NCBI RefSeq assembly: GCF_002386345.1
Contig: NZ_CP023507.1
Coordinates: 1,887,501 to 1,951,500, forward strand
DNA from: Streptococcus oralis
GTDB taxonomy: Bacteria > Bacillota > Bacilli > Lactobacillales > Streptococcaceae
DNA: 64,000 nucleotides
Direction of reading: 5' to 3'
The notes under the pieces were generated by a model. The model ran no database searches. It saw nothing but the letters and a program-made list of their open reading frames with translations, and was not told the origin of the DNA. The position numbers and the translations under genes are program-made. Positions 16,579 through 27,434 of the stretch are shown piece by piece. Every line of letters starts with the position of its first letter. Positions within the stretch are counted from its first letter, which is position 1.

Positions 16579-19500
16579 ATGGATAAACGTATTTTTGTTG
16601 AAAAAAAGGCTGATTTTCAGGTTAAATCAGAGAGTTTGGTAAGGGAGCTCCAGCACAACTTGGGATTGTCAACTTTGAAAAGTATTCGCATTGTGCAGGT
16701 TTATGATGTCTTTGATTTGGCAGAGGACTTGTTTGCACCTGCGGAAAAACACATCTTCTCTGAGCAGGTGACGGATCATGTCTTGGATGAATCAGCTGTG
16801 CAAGCGGATCTTGCTAACTATGCTTTCTTTGCCATTGAAAGCTTGCCAGGACAGTTTGACCAGCGTGCAGCTTCGTCACAGGAAGCCTTGCTTTTGCTGG
16901 GGAGTTCGAGTGATGTGACAGTCAACACAGCCCAACTTTATCTGGTTAATAAAGATATTGATGCGACTGAGTTGGAAGCGGTCAAGAACTACCTGCTCAA
17001 CCCAGTTGATTCTCGTTTCAAGGACATCACGACTGGGATTGCCAAGCAGGAATTTTCTGAGTCGGACAAGACCATTCCTAAATTGACTTTCTTTGAAAGC
17101 TATACGGCAGAAGACTTTGCTCGCTACAAGGCAGAGCAAGGGATGGCCATGGAAGTGGATGATCTGCTCTTTATCCAAGACTACTTCAAGTCAATCGGGC
17201 GCGTGCCGACGGAAACAGAGCTCAAGGTTTTGGACACTTACTGGTCTGACCACTGCCGTCATACGACTTTTGAGACCGAGTTGAAACAGATCGACTTTTC
17301 AGCTTCTAAATTTCAAAAACAATTGCAAGCGACTTATGACAAGTATATTGCCATGCGTGAGGAACTAGGTCGGTCTGAAAAGCCACAAACCTTGATGGAT
17401 ATGGCGACTATTTTTGGTCGTTATGAGCGTGCTAATGGTCGTTTGGACGATATGGAAGTGTCTGACGAAATCAATGCCTGTTCGGTTGAAATCAAAGTGG
17501 ACGTTGATGGTGTCAAGGAACCTTGGCTCCTCATGTTCAAGAACGAAACCCACAATCACCCAACGGAAATTGAGCCATTTGGTGGGGCGGCTACTTGTAT
17601 CGGTGGGGCTATTCGTGACCCATTGTCAGGGCGTTCATACGTTTACCAAGCTATGCGTATCTCAGGCGCTGGTGATATTACAGCTCCGATTTCGGAAACT
17701 CGCGCTGGGAAATTGCCACAACAAGTCATTTCGAAGACAGCGGCTCACGGTTATTCTTCATATGGTAACCAAATTGGTCTTGCAACGACTTACGTTCGTG
17801 AATATTTCCACCCAGGCTTTGTAGCTAAACGCATGGAACTTGGTGCCGTTGTTGGTGCTGCTCCTAAGGGCAATGTAGTCCGTGAAAAACCGGAAGCTGG
17901 TGACGTAATTATCTTGCTCGGTGGTAAGACTGGACGTGACGGTGTCGGTGGTGCGACAGGGTCTTCTAAGGTTCAAACAGTTGAGTCTGTGGAGACTGCT
18001 GGTGCTGAGGTTCAAAAAGGGAATGCCATCGAAGAGCGCAAGATTCAACGTCTTTTCCGTAATGGAGATGTCACTCGTCTCATCAAGAAATCCAATGACT
18101 TTGGAGCAGGTGGTGTCTGTGTGGCTATCGGTGAATTGGCAGATGGTCTTGAAATCGACCTCAACAAGGTTCCTCTTAAATACCAAGGCTTGAATGGTAC
18201 AGAAATTGCCATCTCTGAATCACAAGAACGGATGGCAGTTGTGGTGCGTCCTGAAGACGTAGATGCCTTCGTTGCAGAATGTAATAAAGAAAATATTGAC
18301 GCTGTTGTTGTGGCAACAGTGACTGAAAAACCAAATCTTGTCATGCATTGGAATGGTGAAACCATTGTTGACTTGGAACGTCGTTTCCTTGATACAAACG
18401 GTGTGCGCGTAGTCGTTGATGCCAAAGTAGTGGATAAGGACGTCGAACTTCCAGAAGAACGAACAACAAGCGTTGACACGCTTGAATCAGATACCTTTGC
18501 GGTTCTGTCTGATCTTAACCATGCGAGTCAAAAAGGCTTGCAAACCATCTTTGACTGTTCGGTCGGTCGTTCAACGGTCAATCACCCACTTGGTGGTCGC
18601 TACCAACTCACACCAACTGAGGCATCTGTGCAGAAATTGCCAGTTCAACACGGTGTAACTCACACTGCGTCAGTCATGGCTCAAGGATTCAATCCATATG
18701 TGGCAGAATGGTCTCCATACCACGGTGCTGCCTATGCAGTAATTGAAGCAACTGCTCGTTTGGTTGCCGCTGGTGCCAACTGGTCTAAGGCTCGCTTCTC
18801 TTACCAAGAGTACTTCGAGCGCATGGACAAGCAAGCAGAGCGTTTTGGTCAACCAGTAGCAGCTCTCCTAGGCTCTATCGAAGCACAAATCCAGCTTGGC
18901 TTGCCATCTATCGGTGGTAAGGACTCTATGTCTGGTACTTTTGAAGAATTGACTGTACCGCCAACCTTGGTTGCCTTTGGGGCGACGACGGCAGATAGCC
19001 GTAAGGTCCTCTCTCCTGAGTTCAAGACTGCTGGTGAAAACATCTACTACATCCCAGGTCAAGCTCTAGCACAAGAAATTGACTTTGATCTTATCAAGTC
19101 TAATTTTGCTCAATTTGAAGCTATCCAAGCTGGACACAAAGTAACATCTGCATCAGCTGTTAAATATGGCGGTGTCCTTGAAAGCTTGGTCCTTGCTACT
19201 TTTGGGAACCATATTGGTGCAGAGGTGACCTTGCCTGAATTTGAAAGTTCTTTGACAGCTCAATTAGGCGGATTTGTCTTCACATCTCCTGAAGAGATTA
19301 CTGGAGTAGAGAAAATTGGACAAACAAAAGCAGACTTTACACTGATTGTCAACGGTGTGAAGCTAGATGGACAGAAACTTGACAGTGTTTTTCAAGGAAA
19401 ACTAGAAGAAGTTTACCCTACTGAATTTGCCCAAGCTAAAGAACTGGAAGAAGTTCCAGCTGTCGCTTCTGACGCAGTCATCAAAGCCAAGGAAACCATT

Positions 19501-20304
19501 GAAAAACCTGTGGTTTACATCCCAGTCTTCCCAGGAACCAACTCAGAATATGATTCAGCAAAGGCCTTCGAAAAAGAAGGTGCAGAGGTCAACTTGGTGC
19601 CATTTGTGACCTTGAATGAAGAGACTATTGTCAAGTCGGTTGAAACCATGGTTGACAATATCGGCAAGGCAAACATTCTCTTCTTTGCAGGTGGATTCTC
19701 AGCTGCGGATGAGCCGGATGGATCAGCTAAGTTTATTGTCAATATCCTTCTTAATGAAAAAGTGCGTGCTGCGATTGATAGCTTTATCGCTCGTGGTGGC
19801 TTGATTATCGGTATCTGTAACGGATTCCAAGCTCTTGTCAAATCAGGTCTTCTTCCATACGGAAACTTTGAGGATGCTAACAGTACTAGTCCAACTCTCT
19901 TCTACAATGATGCTAACCAGCACGTGGCCAAGATGGTGGAAACTCGGATTGCCAATACCAACTCGCCATGGTTGGCTGGAGTACAAGTGGGCGATATCCA
20001 TGCCATCCCAGTATCGCACGGTGAAGGGAAATTTGTCGTGACGGCTGAGGAATTTGCAGAGCTCCGTGACAATGGTCAAATCTTTAGCCAATACGTTGAC
20101 TTTGACGGCAAACCAAGTATGGATTCTAAGTACAATCCGAATGGTTCGGTAAATGCCATCGAAGGAATTACCAGCAAGAATGGTCAAATCATTGGTAAGA
20201 TGGGCCACTCAGAACGTTATGAAGACGGTCTCTTCCAAAACATCCCAGGAAATAAAGACCAGCACCTGTTCGCGTCGGCTGTGCGTTATTTCACAGGGAA
20301 ATAA
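16579..20304 (+). CDS. purL: Phosphoribosylformylglycinamidine synthase (single-chain)
   Basis: 1241 residues from the ATG at 16579 (an in-frame TTG lies one codon earlier). This is the large form that fuses the PurS-like, PurL and glutaminase parts. The synthase core shows KNETHNHPTEIEPFGGA, GRDGVGGAT and GGKDSMSG. The C-terminal class I glutaminase has GICNGFQ with the nucleophile Cys and HGEGKF. It converts FGAR to FGAM with ATP and glutamine. The large form is typical of streptococci and Proteobacteria rather than bacilli. Confidence 0.96.
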   Translation: MDKRIFVEKKADFQVKSESLVRELQHNLGLSTLKSIRIVQVYDVFDLAEDLFAPAEKHIFSEQVTDHVLDESAVQADLANYAFFAIESLPGQFDQRAASSQEALLLLGSSSDVTVNTAQLYLVNKDIDATELEAVKNYLLNPVDSRFKDITTGIAKQEFSESDKTIPKLTFFESYTAEDFARYKAEQGMAMEVDDLLFIQDYFKSIGRVPTETELKVLDTYWSDHCRHTTFETELKQIDFSASKFQKQLQATYDKYIAMREELGRSEKPQTLMDMATIFGRYERANGRLDDMEVSDEINACSVEIKVDVDGVKEPWLLMFKNETHNHPTEIEPFGGAATCIGGAIRDPLSGRSYVYQAMRISGAGDITAPISETRAGKLPQQVISKTAAHGYSSYGNQIGLATTYVREYFHPGFVAKRMELGAVVGAAPKGNVVREKPEAGDVIILLGGKTGRDGVGGATGSSKVQTVESVETAGAEVQKGNAIEERKIQRLFRNGDVTRLIKKSNDFGAGGVCVAIGELADGLEIDLNKVPLKYQGLNGTEIAISESQERMAVVVRPEDVDAFVAECNKENIDAVVVATVTEKPNLVMHWNGETIVDLERRFLDTNGVRVVVDAKVVDKDVELPEERTTSVDTLESDTFAVLSDLNHASQKGLQTIFDCSVGRSTVNHPLGGRYQLTPTEASVQKLPVQHGVTHTASVMAQGFNPYVAEWSPYHGAAYAVIEATARLVAAGANWSKARFSYQEYFERMDKQAERFGQPVAALLGSIEAQIQLGLPSIGGKDSMSGTFEELTVPPTLVAFGATTADSRKVLSPEFKTAGENIYYIPGQALAQEIDFDLIKSNFAQFEAIQAGHKVTSASAVKYGGVLESLVLATFGNHIGAEVTLPEFESSLTAQLGGFVFTSPEEITGVEKIGQTKADFTLIVNGVKLDGQKLDSVFQGKLEEVYPTEFAQAKELEEVPAVASDAVIKAKETIEKPVVYIPVFPGTNSEYDSAKAFEKEGAEVNLVPFVTLNEETIVKSVETMVDNIGKANILFFAGGFSAADEPDGSAKFIVNILLNEKVRAAIDSFIARGGLIIGICNGFQALVKSGLLPYGNFEDANSTSPTLFYNDANQHVAKMVETRIANTNSPWLAGVQVGDIHAIPVSHGEGKFVVTAEEFAELRDNGQIFSQYVDFDGKPSMDSKYNPNGSVNAIEGITSKNGQIIGKMGHSERYEDGLFQNIPGNKDQHLFASAVRYFTGK

Positions 20305-20316
20305 AAGGTATATAAA

Positions 20317-21759
20317 ATGACATACGAAGTAAAATCTCTTAATGAAGAATGTGGTGTTTTCGGTATCTGGGGACATCCAGATGCTGCTAAATTGACCTAT
20401 TTTGGTCTCCACAGTCTTCAGCACCGTGGTCAGGAGGGGGCAGGAATCCTCTCCAATGATCAGGGGCAATTGAAGCGCCATCGTGATATGGGGCTTTTAT
20501 CAGAAGTGTTCAGAAATCCTGCTAATTTGGATAAATTGACAGGAACGAGCGCGATTGGGCATGTGCGTTATGCGACTGCTGGCGAAGCTTCTGTGGATAA
20601 CATTCAGCCCTTCCTCTTCCGCTTTCATGATATGCAGTTTGGACTTGCTCATAACGGAAACTTGACCAATGCCGAATCGCTCAAGCAAGAATTGGAACAA
20701 AGAGGAGCTATTTTCAGTTCAACTTCGGACTCGGAAATCTTGGCTCACCTCATTCGTCGGAGTCACAATCCCAACTTGATGGGCAAAATCAAAGAGGCGC
20801 TTAGCCTTGTCAAAGGTGGATTTGCTTATATCCTGCTGTTTGAGGACAAGTTGATTGCTGCGCTTGATCCTAATGGTTTTCGTCCACTTTCTATTGGGAA
20901 AATGGCAAACGGAGCGGTGGTCGTTTCGTCAGAAACCTGTGCTTTTGAAGTCATTGGTGCCGAGTGGATTCGTGATGTGAAACCAGGGGAAATTGTGATT
21001 GTGGATGACAATGGGATTCAGTACGATAGCTATACGAATGATACCCAGTTGGCGATCTGCTCTATGGAGTATATCTACTTTGCCCGTCCTGACTCTAATA
21101 TCCATGGTGTTAATGTCCATACAGCTCGCAAACGTATGGGGGCTCAATTAGCGCGTGAGTTCAAGCACGAAGCAGATATTGTGGTCGGTGTGCCAAATTC
21201 CTCACTCAGCGCAGCTATGGGATTTGCAGAAGAATCTGGTCTGCCAAATGAAATGGGACTGATCAAAAACCAATACACCCAACGTACCTTTATCCAACCG
21301 ACTCAGGAATTGCGGGAGCAAGGGGTGCGGATGAAACTGTCTGCTGTTTCGGGCGTTGTCAAAGGCAAACGTGTGGTCATGATTGATGATTCCATTGTTC
21401 GCGGGACAACCTCCCGCCGTATCGTTCAGCTTTTGAAAGAAGCAGGTGCGTCTGAGGTTCATGTTGCTATTGGGAGCCCTGCGCTAGCTTATCCATGTTT
21501 CTATGGAATTGATATCCAGACGCGTCAGGAGTTGATTGCGGCCAATCATACAGTCGAAGAGACTCGCCAAATCATTGGTGCGGATAGCCTGACCTATCTT
21601 TCGATTGATGGCTTGATTGATTCGATTGGTATTGAAACAGATGCGCCGAATGGTGGTCTCTGTGTCGCTTACTTTGACGGCGACTACCCAACACCTCTCT
21701 ACGACTATGAAGAAGACTATCGTAGAAGTTTGGAAGAAAAGACCAGTTTCTACAAATAG
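20317..21759 (+). CDS. purF: Amidophosphoribosyltransferase
   Basis: 480 residues. It commits PRPP to purine synthesis. An eleven-residue propeptide (MTYEVKSLNEE) precedes CGVFG, whose Cys12 becomes the N-terminal nucleophile after cleavage, as in the B. subtilis type. Four Cys that could hold an Fe-S cluster and the PRPP motif VMIDDSIVRGTTSRR are present. It lies 12 bases after purL. Confidence 0.95.
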   Translation: MTYEVKSLNEECGVFGIWGHPDAAKLTYFGLHSLQHRGQEGAGILSNDQGQLKRHRDMGLLSEVFRNPANLDKLTGTSAIGHVRYATAGEASVDNIQPFLFRFHDMQFGLAHNGNLTNAESLKQELEQRGAIFSSTSDSEILAHLIRRSHNPNLMGKIKEALSLVKGGFAYILLFEDKLIAALDPNGFRPLSIGKMANGAVVVSSETCAFEVIGAEWIRDVKPGEIVIVDDNGIQYDSYTNDTQLAICSMEYIYFARPDSNIHGVNVHTARKRMGAQLAREFKHEADIVVGVPNSSLSAAMGFAEESGLPNEMGLIKNQYTQRTFIQPTQELREQGVRMKLSAVSGVVKGKRVVMIDDSIVRGTTSRRIVQLLKEAGASEVHVAIGSPALAYPCFYGIDIQTRQELIAANHTVEETRQIIGADSLTYLSIDGLIDSIGIETDAPNGGLCVAYFDGDYPTPLYDYEEDYRRSLEEKTSFYK

Positions 21760-21799
21760 ACGGATAAAGACTCTCCATTAAAGAAAAGGAATGAATAAA

Positions 21800-22822
21800 A
21801 TGACGAATAAAAATGCTTATGCGCAGTCTGGTGTGGATGTTGAAGCGGGTTATGAAGTTGTTGAACGGATTAAAAAGCATGTGGCTCGTACGGAGCGTGC
21901 AGGTGTTATGGGAGCTCTTGGTGGTTTTGGTGGCATGTTTGACCTCTCAAAAACAGGTGTCAAAGAGCCCGTCTTGATTTCAGGGACTGACGGTGTCGGA
22001 ACCAAGCTCATGCTGGCTATCAAGTACGACAAGCACGATACCATCGGGCAGGACTGTGTGGCTATGTGTGTCAATGATATCATCGCTGCAGGTGCGGAGC
22101 CTCTTTACTTCCTTGACTACGTCGCGACCGGCAAGAATGAACCAGCTAAACTAGAACAAGTCGTTGCTGGTGTGGCAGAAGGTTGTGTGCAGGCAGGCGC
22201 TGCTCTCATCGGTGGGGAAACGGCTGAAATGCCTGGTATGTATGGCGTAGATGATTACGATCTGGCTGGATTTGTGGTCGGCGTAGCTGAAAAATCTCAA
22301 ATCATAGACGGTTCAAAAGTAGCTGAAGGTGATGTTCTTCTCGGACTTGCTTCAAGTGGGATTCACTCAAATGGTTACTCTCTGGTTCGCCGTGTTTTTG
22401 CCGACTACACGGGTGAGGAAGTCTTACCAGAATTGGAAGGCAAGAAACTCAAGGAAGTCCTTCTTGAGCCAACTCGTATCTATGTCAAGGATGTCTTGCC
22501 ACTCATCAAGGAAGAGTTAGTCAACGGCATTGCCCACATCACAGGTGGCGGATTTATCGAGAATGTCCCTCGTATGTTTGCGGATGACCTGGCTGCTGAG
22601 ATTGAGGAAAGCAAAGTTCCAGTCCTCCCGATTTTCAAAGCCCTTGAAAAATACGGTAAAATCAAGCATGAGGAAATGTTTGAAATCTTCAATATGGGTG
22701 TGGGACTCATGCTGGCAGTTAGCCCTGAAAATGTAGGTCGAGTCAAGGAATTGCTGGATGAACCAGTTTATGAAATTGGTCGCATCGTCAAGAAAGAAAA
22801 CGAAAGTGTCATCATCAAATGA
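21800..22822 (+). CDS. purM: Phosphoribosylformylglycinamidine cyclo-ligase (AIR synthetase)
   Basis: 340 residues from the ATG at 21800. The ATG at 21791 lies only one base from AAAGGA, so the second is preferred. Signatures are [27 protein letters not shown] and [14 protein letters not shown]. It closes the imidazole ring of FGAM to give AIR. The purN start overlaps its stop by four bases. Confidence 0.95.
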   Translation: MTNKNAYAQSGVDVEAGYEVVERIKKHVARTERAGVMGALGGFGGMFDLSKTGVKEPVLISGTDGVGTKLMLAIKYDKHDTIGQDCVAMCVNDIIAAGAEPLYFLDYVATGKNEPAKLEQVVAGVAEGCVQAGAALIGGETAEMPGMYGVDDYDLAGFVVGVAEKSQIIDGSKVAEGDVLLGLASSGIHSNGYSLVRRVFADYTGEEVLPELEGKKLKEVLLEPTRIYVKDVLPLIKEELVNGIAHITGGGFIENVPRMFADDLAAEIEESKVPVLPIFKALEKYGKIKHEEMFEIFNMGVGLMLAVSPENVGRVKELLDEPVYEIGRIVKKENESVIIK

Positions 22823-23370
22823 AAAAAATAGCGGTTTTTGCCTCTGGTAACGGCTCAAATTTTCAGGTGATTGCCGAAGAGTTTCCGGTGGAGTTTGTCT
22901 TTTCAGACCATCGTAACGCCTATGTGCTGGAACGTGCAGACAAGCTCGGCGTCCTGTCCTATGCTTTTGAACTCAAGGAGTTTGAGAACAAGGCGGACTA
23001 CGAAGCAGCTCTTGTCGAACTCTTGGAAGAACATCGGATTGACTTGGTTTGTCTAGCAGGCTACATGAAAATCGTTGGGCCAACCTTACTTGGAGCCTAT
23101 GAGGGGCGTATTATCAATATCCATCCAGCCTACCTGCCCGAATTTCCAGGAGCTCATGGAATTGAGGACGCTTGGAATGCTGGCGTAGACCTGTCTGGCG
23201 TGACCATTCACTGGGTGGACTCGGGTGTGGATACAGGCAAGGTCATCAAACAAGTACGCGTACCACGACTAGCTGATGATACCATGGATAGCTTTGAAGC
23301 TCGCATTCATGAGGCTGAGTACAAGTTGTATCCAGAGGTGTTGGATAACTTGGGAGTGGAGAGAAGGTAA
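22819..23370 (+). CDS. purN: Phosphoribosylglycinamide formyltransferase
   Basis: 183 residues. It formylates GAR from 10-formyl-THF. GSNFQ near the N-terminus binds phosphate and [16 protein letters not shown] carries the catalytic Asn/His region, with [11 protein letters not shown] downstream. ATGA overlap with purM. Confidence 0.94.
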   Translation: MKKIAVFASGNGSNFQVIAEEFPVEFVFSDHRNAYVLERADKLGVLSYAFELKEFENKADYEAALVELLEEHRIDLVCLAGYMKIVGPTLLGAYEGRIINIHPAYLPEFPGAHGIEDAWNAGVDLSGVTIHWVDSGVDTGKVIKQVRVPRLADDTMDSFEARIHEAEYKLYPEVLDNLGVERR

Positions 23371-23414
23371 GAGGTAAATCAAGTTTTGATTGCGCAATCT
23401 TGCTAGGAGAAAAA

Positions 23415-23879
23415 ATGATTGAACTGAAATTGGTAGATGAGAGCAGTTTTCAGGCAGTGCTGGATTTGAAAATATCAGAAGCTGATGAACGAGCACGTTT
23501 CGTAGCTCCAAATGTGCGCTCTTTAGCTGATGCATGGCTCTACCGGAAAAACGAAGATGTGTTTCCGATGGCAATCTATTGGGATAAGCAAGTGGTTGGC
23601 TTTCTCCTGCTAGAAATAGACAAGGATGAAGCGGAATACTTTATCTGGCGGATAATGATTGGTCAGCAGTACCAAGGAAGAGGTTATGGTCGAAAAGCCT
23701 TGGAAGTTCTAATCAAAGGGGCTCAGATGGATAGAGCTTGCAGTCATATTGCCGCAGATTATGTGGTTGGAAATGAAAAAATGAAGCACCTGTTGACTAG
23801 TCTGGGTTTTCAGGAAACGGAATTTATAGAAGAAAATAACGAAGTCGCTATGCGCTTGGATCTAAAGAAAGAGGAATAG
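23415..23879 (+). CDS. GNAT family N-acetyltransferase
   Basis: 154 residues from the ATG at 23415, which follows TAGGAG. The acetyl-CoA motif [15 protein letters not shown] and the C-terminal [12 protein letters not shown] are typical of GNAT enzymes, near the spermidine/BltD-like group, but the substrate is unknown. It sits inside the purine operon, one base before purH. In pneumococcal strains I recall a vanZ-like gene at this place, so it may be a variable slot. Expression should follow the purine operon. Confidence 0.82.
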   Translation: MIELKLVDESSFQAVLDLKISEADERARFVAPNVRSLADAWLYRKNEDVFPMAIYWDKQVVGFLLLEIDKDEAEYFIWRIMIGQQYQGRGYGRKALEVLIKGAQMDRACSHIAADYVVGNEKMKHLLTSLGFQETEFIEENNEVAMRLDLKKEE

Positions 23880-23880
23880 A

Positions 23881-25428
23881 ATGACGAAAAAGGCCTTAAT
23901 CAGCGTCTCAGACAAAGCGGGCATTGTTGAATTTGCCCAAGAACTTAAAAAACTCGGTTGGGAGATTATCTCGACAGGTGGGACAAAGGTTACCCTTGAT
24001 AATGCTGGGGTGGAGACCATTGCAATTGATGATGTGACGGGCTTCCCAGAAATGATGGACGGTCGTGTCAAGACTCTCCACCCAAATATCCACGGAGGGC
24101 TTCTTGCTCGTCGTGACTTGGATAGCCACTTGGAAGCGGCTAAGGACAATAAGATTGAGCTCATCGATCTTGTAGTTGTCAATCTTTATCCTTTCAAGGA
24201 AACGATTCTCAAACCAGATGTGACGTACGCTGATGCGGTTGAAAACATCGATATCGGTGGGCCATCCATGCTTCGTTCAGCGGCTAAAAACCACGCTAGC
24301 GTGACAGTTGTGGTAGACCCTGCTGACTATGCTGTGGTTTTGGACGAGTTGTCAGCCAATGGTGAAACGACTTACGAAACTCGCCAACGTTTGGCAGCCA
24401 AGGTTTTCCGTCACACAGCAGCTTATGATGCTTTGATTGCAGAGTATTTCACAGCTCAAGTGGGCGAAAGTAAACCTGAAAAACTCACTTTGACCTATGA
24501 CCTCAAGCAAGCCATGCGCTATGGGGAAAATCCTCAACAGGATGCGGACTTCTATCAAAAAGCTTTGCCGACAGATTACTCCATTGCTTCAGCCAAACAG
24601 CTTAACGGTAAGGAATTGTCCTTCAACAATATCCGTGACGCGGATGCTGCCATTCGTATTATCCGTGACTTCAAAGACCGTCCAACCGTTGTGGCTCTCA
24701 AACACATGAACCCGTGCGGTATCGGTCAGGCAGATGACATCGAAACTGCTTGGGATTATGCTTATGAGTCTGATCCAGTGTCTATCTTCGGTGGGATTGT
24801 CGTTCTCAACCGTGAGGTGGATGCTGCGACAGCTGAGAAGATGCACGGCGTTTTCCTCGAGATCATCATCGCACCAAGCTATACGGATGAGGCGCTAGCT
24901 ATTTTGACTAATAAAAAGAAAAACTTGCGTATCCTTGCTTTGCCATTTGATGCCCAAGACGCTAGCGAAGTGGAAGCAGAATATACTGGTGTTGTCGGTG
25001 GACTTCTCGTGCAAAACCAAGACGTGATCAAGGAAAGTCCGGCTGACTGGCAAGTTGTGACCAAGCGCCAACCAACTGAGACAGAAGCAACTGCCCTTGA
25101 GTTCGCTTGGAAGGCTATCAAGTACGTCAAATCAAACGGAATCATCATAACCAACGACCATATGACACTTGGTGTTGGCCCTGGTCAAACCAACCGTGTG
25201 GCCTCTGTTCGTATTGCCATCGACCAAGCCAAGGATCGTCTGGACGGTGCTGTTCTTGCTTCAGATGCCTTCTTCCCATTTGCGGATAACGTGGAAGAAA
25301 TCGCCAAAGCAGGTATCAAGGCTATCATCCAGCCAGGTGGATCGGTCCGTGACCAAGAGTCCATCGAAGCGGCTGATAAATACGGCTTGACTATGGTCTT
25401 TACAGGCGTGAGACATTTTAGACATTAA
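23881..25428 (+). CDS. purH: Bifunctional AICAR transformylase / IMP cyclohydrolase
   Basis: 515 residues. An N-terminal MGS-like IMP cyclohydrolase domain ([30 protein letters not shown]) is followed by the AICAR transformylase domain with KHMNPCGIG and [11 protein letters not shown]. It performs the last two steps to IMP. A strong terminator follows, so purC-purH forms one unit here and purD starts a separate one. Confidence 0.96.
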   Translation: MTKKALISVSDKAGIVEFAQELKKLGWEIISTGGTKVTLDNAGVETIAIDDVTGFPEMMDGRVKTLHPNIHGGLLARRDLDSHLEAAKDNKIELIDLVVVNLYPFKETILKPDVTYADAVENIDIGGPSMLRSAAKNHASVTVVVDPADYAVVLDELSANGETTYETRQRLAAKVFRHTAAYDALIAEYFTAQVGESKPEKLTLTYDLKQAMRYGENPQQDADFYQKALPTDYSIASAKQLNGKELSFNNIRDADAAIRIIRDFKDRPTVVALKHMNPCGIGQADDIETAWDYAYESDPVSIFGGIVVLNREVDAATAEKMHGVFLEIIIAPSYTDEALAILTNKKKNLRILALPFDAQDASEVEAEYTGVVGGLLVQNQDVIKESPADWQVVTKRQPTETEATALEFAWKAIKYVKSNGIIITNDHMTLGVGPGQTNRVASVRIAIDQAKDRLDGAVLASDAFFPFADNVEEIAKAGIKAIIQPGGSVRDQESIEAADKYGLTMVFTGVRHFRH

Positions 25429-25434
25429 GAAAAT

Positions 25435-25466
25435 AAAAGGGAAGAAAACAGTTTCTTTCCTTTTTT
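25435..25466 (+). terminator. Terminator of purC-purH
   Basis: AAAAGGGAAGAAA pairs with TTTCTTTCCTTTT (one G-U), loop ACAG, then TTTTTT. Confidence 0.8.
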
Positions 25467-25595
25467 GAAATTAAGTAATAGATTAATAAAAAATTATGAG
25501 AAACGAAACTTGTTGATAAGTTAGAAAAACATCATAATTTTAGAATAAAGGTGATAAATAAAGTTATGAGAAATCGTGTTAGAAGTAGATTTTTT

Positions 25596-25604
25596 TGATA
25601 TAAT
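25596..25604 (+). promoter_or_regulatory. Extended -10 promoter of the nuclease/Beta/RES operon
   Basis: TGaTATAAT after a T-run, 36 bases before the TTG start of the first gene. No clear -35. It shows that the cassette has its own promoter beyond the purH terminator. Confidence 0.6.
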
Positions 25605-25640
25605 GAATGTTAGAAGGGCGAAATTAAGGAGGGGATTAAT

Positions 25641-26474
25641 TTGGAAATTAAAAAAAATTATTTAGTAAATAGATTTTTTTCCAGAAATACTATAAAAAAC
25701 CTCGTACAAAATAAAAAAGATCCAATTTTTGAGTGTGTATCGCAACATCATAAATTAGGAAATAATTTGTCTATAATTCAAAATACTTATATGAAACTCT
25801 CTCAATCGTATAGAAATGAATATTTTTATAAAAATACGTTGTTAAATAAATTATTATTAGGGGTACATAGTATAAATACTACTACTGCTTTGACTGAAAT
25901 ACCTGTTGGAAATGCAAAACCAGATTTTATTTTAATAAATGGAAAAGCTGTGGTATATGAAATCAAAACTGAATTTGATAATTTTGACAGGTTAGAAAAT
26001 CAAATCACAGAATACTATAGAGCATTTAATCATGTTGCAATTGTTACTCATGAAAAAAATGTAAATTTAGCTTTGGAGAAAATTAAGTTGTTAAAAAAAC
26101 CTGTAGGTCTTTATGTGCTCCAAAGAAACAGCAAAATTAAAACAATAATTAAACCAGAGAAGTACAATACTGATTTAGATAGGGAAATAATTTTTAAAAT
26201 ACTTCGTAAGGGGGAATATGAAAACATTATTGAGAAACATTTTAATTCGTTACCAGATGTGTCTCAATTTGAGTATTATGACGTTTGTAAATTATTAACC
26301 AAAAAGATTCCATTGGAACAGTTTTATTCGGATTTTCTTTTGGAATTGAAGAAGAGGAATTCAATAGATAAAGATTTATTTGCAGATGTTCCTTATGAGC
26401 TTAAATTTTTGGTGTATTTCATGAATTTTAAACCTAAGGATTTTAAGGCATTAAAGCAGTTTTTAAATGAATAA
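25641..26474 (+). CDS. sce7726 family protein, PD-(D/E)XK nuclease-like
   Basis: 277 residues from a TTG start behind AAGGAGGGG. Residues 93-112 carry a PD-(D/E)XK core: Pro94-Asp95, then Glu107-Ile-Lys109 in VVYEIKTEFD, followed by Gln122 in LENQITEYYR. This is the pattern of restriction-like nucleases. The C-terminal half is helical and unassigned. It resembles sce7726 family proteins as I recall them. The gene is markedly AT-rich compared with purH and purD and begins a three-gene operon. A nuclease role is inferred from the motif. Confidence 0.72.
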   Translation: MEIKKNYLVNRFFSRNTIKNLVQNKKDPIFECVSQHHKLGNNLSIIQNTYMKLSQSYRNEYFYKNTLLNKLLLGVHSINTTTALTEIPVGNAKPDFILINGKAVVYEIKTEFDNFDRLENQITEYYRAFNHVAIVTHEKNVNLALEKIKLLKKPVGLYVLQRNSKIKTIIKPEKYNTDLDREIIFKILRKGEYENIIEKHFNSLPDVSQFEYYDVCKLLTKKIPLEQFYSDFLLELKKRNSIDKDLFADVPYELKFLVYFMNFKPKDFKALKQFLNE

Positions 26475-26486
26475 AGGAGTATTTAT

Positions 26487-27434
26487 ATGTATTTTCCGTA
26501 TTTGAGAGGAAGACAGTATGAGTTGATTGCTCTTAGAGAATTGTTAGAAAATAATAAATTAGGAAGCGCTGTAATTCCAATTATTGAACCGGTAAGATTA
26601 TCTCCTACACTGGTAAGTACTTTGGAGGGTTTTAAAGATAAGAGGCAGAAATGTTCTATTGTAATGAATCCAGGTGTAGGATCTTTTTTGGAGGAATATA
26701 GCGATTTTTCTAAAAGTAATCTTGCTACTCGATTGGATAGTTTGATTGATGAAAGTGAGAATTTTTATTATGTTTCGTTGATGAGTAAGGATTATAGTTT
26801 AGAAGAAAATTTTAAGTCTATTGCAGATATTGGCAAACAAATAACAGTATGTAAGAAGCCCGATGATTTACAAGGATATAATAAAAATTATAGGGAACAA
26901 GAGACGGCGTATAATTTTATTTCAGAAATAGGAAGACTAAAAAGAGAAGTTCAGGGAAATAAAGTCAAGATTAGTGACAATTTTGTTAAATTAGCAAGAA
27001 ATACAGATTATTCATACAAAGATGATGAATTCTTCTCAGATGATCATAAATATTTTATAGAAGATGAATATAAGGGATTTTCTGACTATTCCATTGTAGG
27101 AGAGGAGTATAGTGAATCAGGTTTTGCTCCTTATGCTGTTGCTATCCACATCGTTTATTTTGATTCTGATGAAAATCTAAGAATTCACCATTTTGTATCA
27201 GAAACAAACCAAGATCCAACAAACCCAGCTGGTAAGTTTAAGGAAGCACTTGAAAAATTAATTACATTTGTCAACGAGGGCCTAGTGGAAAGAACACTGG
27301 CGATAAATGAATTTGAAAAATTGTATAAAACGGGTTCTTATCCAGGACTTGGCACAGTAAAGAAATTGTCCATTATGCATCATATTGAATTAGTTAGTAA
27401 GTATCTTGACCGAATCAGTGGAGACAGTGAATGA
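26487..27434 (+). CDS. Beta family protein (sce7725-like)
   Basis: 315 residues. The N-terminus MYFPYLRGRQYELIALREL and IPIIEPVRLSP match the start of Beta/sce7725 family proteins as I recall them (Pfam Beta_protein), thought to adopt a barrel-like fold. Activity is unknown. It follows the sce7726 gene by 12 bases behind AAAGGAG and overlaps the next gene by four bases. sce7725 and sce7726 proteins are typical neighbours, which supports both calls. Confidence 0.72.
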   Translation: MYFPYLRGRQYELIALRELLENNKLGSAVIPIIEPVRLSPTLVSTLEGFKDKRQKCSIVMNPGVGSFLEEYSDFSKSNLATRLDSLIDESENFYYVSLMSKDYSLEENFKSIADIGKQITVCKKPDDLQGYNKNYREQETAYNFISEIGRLKREVQGNKVKISDNFVKLARNTDYSYKDDEFFSDDHKYFIEDEYKGFSDYSIVGEEYSESGFAPYAVAIHIVYFDSDENLRIHHFVSETNQDPTNPAGKFKEALEKLITFVNEGLVERTLAINEFEKLYKTGSYPGLGTVKKLSIMHHIELVSKYLDRISGDSE

